A DNA stretch of 6,888 bases from CAYZQE01 sp964480635 (lineage in GTDB: Bacteria > Pseudomonadota > Gammaproteobacteria > GCA-001735895). Both the position numbers and the translations under genes were made by a program. The DNA lies in contig CAYZQE010000110.1 of NCBI GenBank assembly GCA_964480635.1, positions 1 through 6,888 on the forward strand, given 5' to 3'. Below, piece by piece: positions 6,153 to 6,888 of this stretch. Under the pieces are notes generated by a model. That model did no database searches and was not told the origin of the DNA. It saw only the letters and a program-made list of their open reading frames with translations. Every line of letters starts with the position of its first letter. Position 1 is the stretch's first letter.

Positions 6153-6888
6153 TTAAGTGCTTATATTTTCATGAATCCAAGCGGCTACTTGATTAGCCGG
6201 TATGGGTTTGCTGAATAAATAACCTTGCAAGCGTTCGCAGTTAAGGTTTGCAAGTGCTTGTTGATGAAATTTGGTTTCAATGCCTTCGGCAACCACTTCT
6301 AAGTCAAGATTGTGCGCTAGGTCAATGATGGAATGTATTAGTTTTAAATCAGAATGCTCATCATGAATATCTAAAATAAAAGAACGATCAATTTTTAGTT
6401 CGTCAACCGGTATATGGCGCAAATAAGCTAAAGATGAATAGCCTGTGCCAAAATCATCAATGGATAGCCGCATACCCAAGTGTTTTATCTGATTAAGTGT
6501 TTCTGTCACGTTCGTCTGGTCTTGCATTAGCATGCTTTCAGTGATTTCTAAGGTGATCTGGCTGGGGTCTATCGTCGATTCATTAAATATTTTTTCAATG
6601 AAAGGAAGAAGGCTAATATCTTGCAAATTAGCAGCAGACAAATTAATAGACAGATTAACCTTTAAACCTTGTTCTAGCCTTAATTCACATTGTTTGATGG
6701 CATCTAAAAATATAACTTGAGTGAGTTCGTTAATATAGCCATTTTCTTCGGCTAAAGAGATAAAGACATCGGGTGGCAAAAAACCAAGTTTAGGATGCAC
6801 CCAACGAACCAGTGCTTCAAGCCCGATAAACCCTTTATCAGTTGGGCTGATTTGTGGTTGGTAATACAACTCAAATTCATGGTTATCA
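6153..6888 (-). CDS. EAL-domain cyclic-di-GMP phosphodiesterase, C-terminal part (5' end beyond window)
   Basis: Only the last 244 residues are visible; the frame stays open to the window edge. The first visible residues (DNHEFELYYQPQ) are the usual opening of an EAL domain, so the true start, and perhaps GGDEF, PAS or sensor domains, lie to the right. Numbering from the first visible residue, the conserved motifs are the EAL signature (24-26), the NLSA motif with Asn82, EITES (114-118), DDFGTGYSSL starting at 144, Lys165 in LKID, AEGIET with Glu201, and Gln221 in LQGYLFSKP. Together these are the metal- and substrate-binding residues of active EAL enzymes, which hydrolyse c-di-GMP to pGpG. 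The protein ends about 18 residues after the QGYLFSKP motif, so EAL is the C-terminal domain. It converges on the thioredoxin-like gene with 53 bases between the stop codons. Activity is inferred from motifs, and its inputs cannot be seen. Confidence 0.93.
   Translation of the reverse strand, partial: DNHEFELYYQPQISPTDKGFIGLEALVRWVHPKLGFLPPDVFISLAEENGYINELTQVIFLDAIKQCELRLEQGLKVNLSINLSAANLQDISLLPFIEKIFNESTIDPSQITLEITESMLMQDQTNVTETLNQIKHLGMRLSIDDFGTGYSSLAYLRHIPVDELKIDRSFILDIHDEHSDLKLIHSIIDLAHNLDLEVVAEGIETKFHQQALANLNCERLQGYLFSKPIPANQVAAWIHENIST

Noticed and set aside
6867..6869. TTG at 6869 (minus strand) as the EAL protein start
   Set aside because: The codon encodes the Leu of the conserved ELYYQPQ motif and the frame stays open to the window edge, so the gene continues beyond it.

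Overview
The window reads as a chromosomal segment of an A+T-rich Gram-negative bacterium, most likely a gammaproteobacterium. The grounds are an RND efflux pump with a periplasmic adaptor, exported thioredoxin-type proteins, a type IV pilin-like fold and an EAL-domain c-di-GMP protein. The genus cannot be fixed from the sequence. There are no RNA genes, insertion sequences, CRISPR arrays, integrases or origins. All five genes look intact, apart from the EAL gene, which is cut by the right edge.

Layout. From 5004 down to 64 on the minus strand lies a tight three-gene operon. It runs from a membrane-fusion (adaptor) protein, through an RND inner-membrane transporter that starts on a GTG inside the end of the adaptor gene (11-base overlap), to a small exported protein joined to the transporter by an ATGA overlap. 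The small protein pairs a DUF4124-like N-terminus with a pilin-like C-terminal domain that lacks the pilin N-terminal helix. No outer-membrane TolC-type channel is encoded here, so the pump would need one from elsewhere. A 78-base A+T-rich gap (5005-5082) separates this operon from a divergent plus-strand gene. That gene encodes an exported protein with two thioredoxin-like halves, each with a CxxC pair and a cis-proline position; its start is best placed at 5083. Converging on it from the right edge is the C-terminal part of an EAL phosphodiesterase with all recognisable catalytic motifs.

The most unusual feature is not a gene. The adaptor coding sequence holds a perfect 19-bp inverted repeat (4344-4362 / 4373-4391) around a 10-base centre that pairs further, giving a near-perfect 48-base palindrome inside a normal-looking coding region. 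The same gene holds two more strong hairpins: a 12-bp stem with a 3-base loop that covers exactly nine codons about 40 bases before the transporter start, and an interrupted 8+4 bp stem. A small hairpin also encloses the transporter's ribosome binding site. The divergent thioredoxin-like gene has an 11-bp inverted repeat around a tandem Lys-Ser-Tyr repeat. These are candidates for mRNA-level control of the pump operon, or for traces of quasipalindrome-templated mutation. The sequence alone cannot decide between these.
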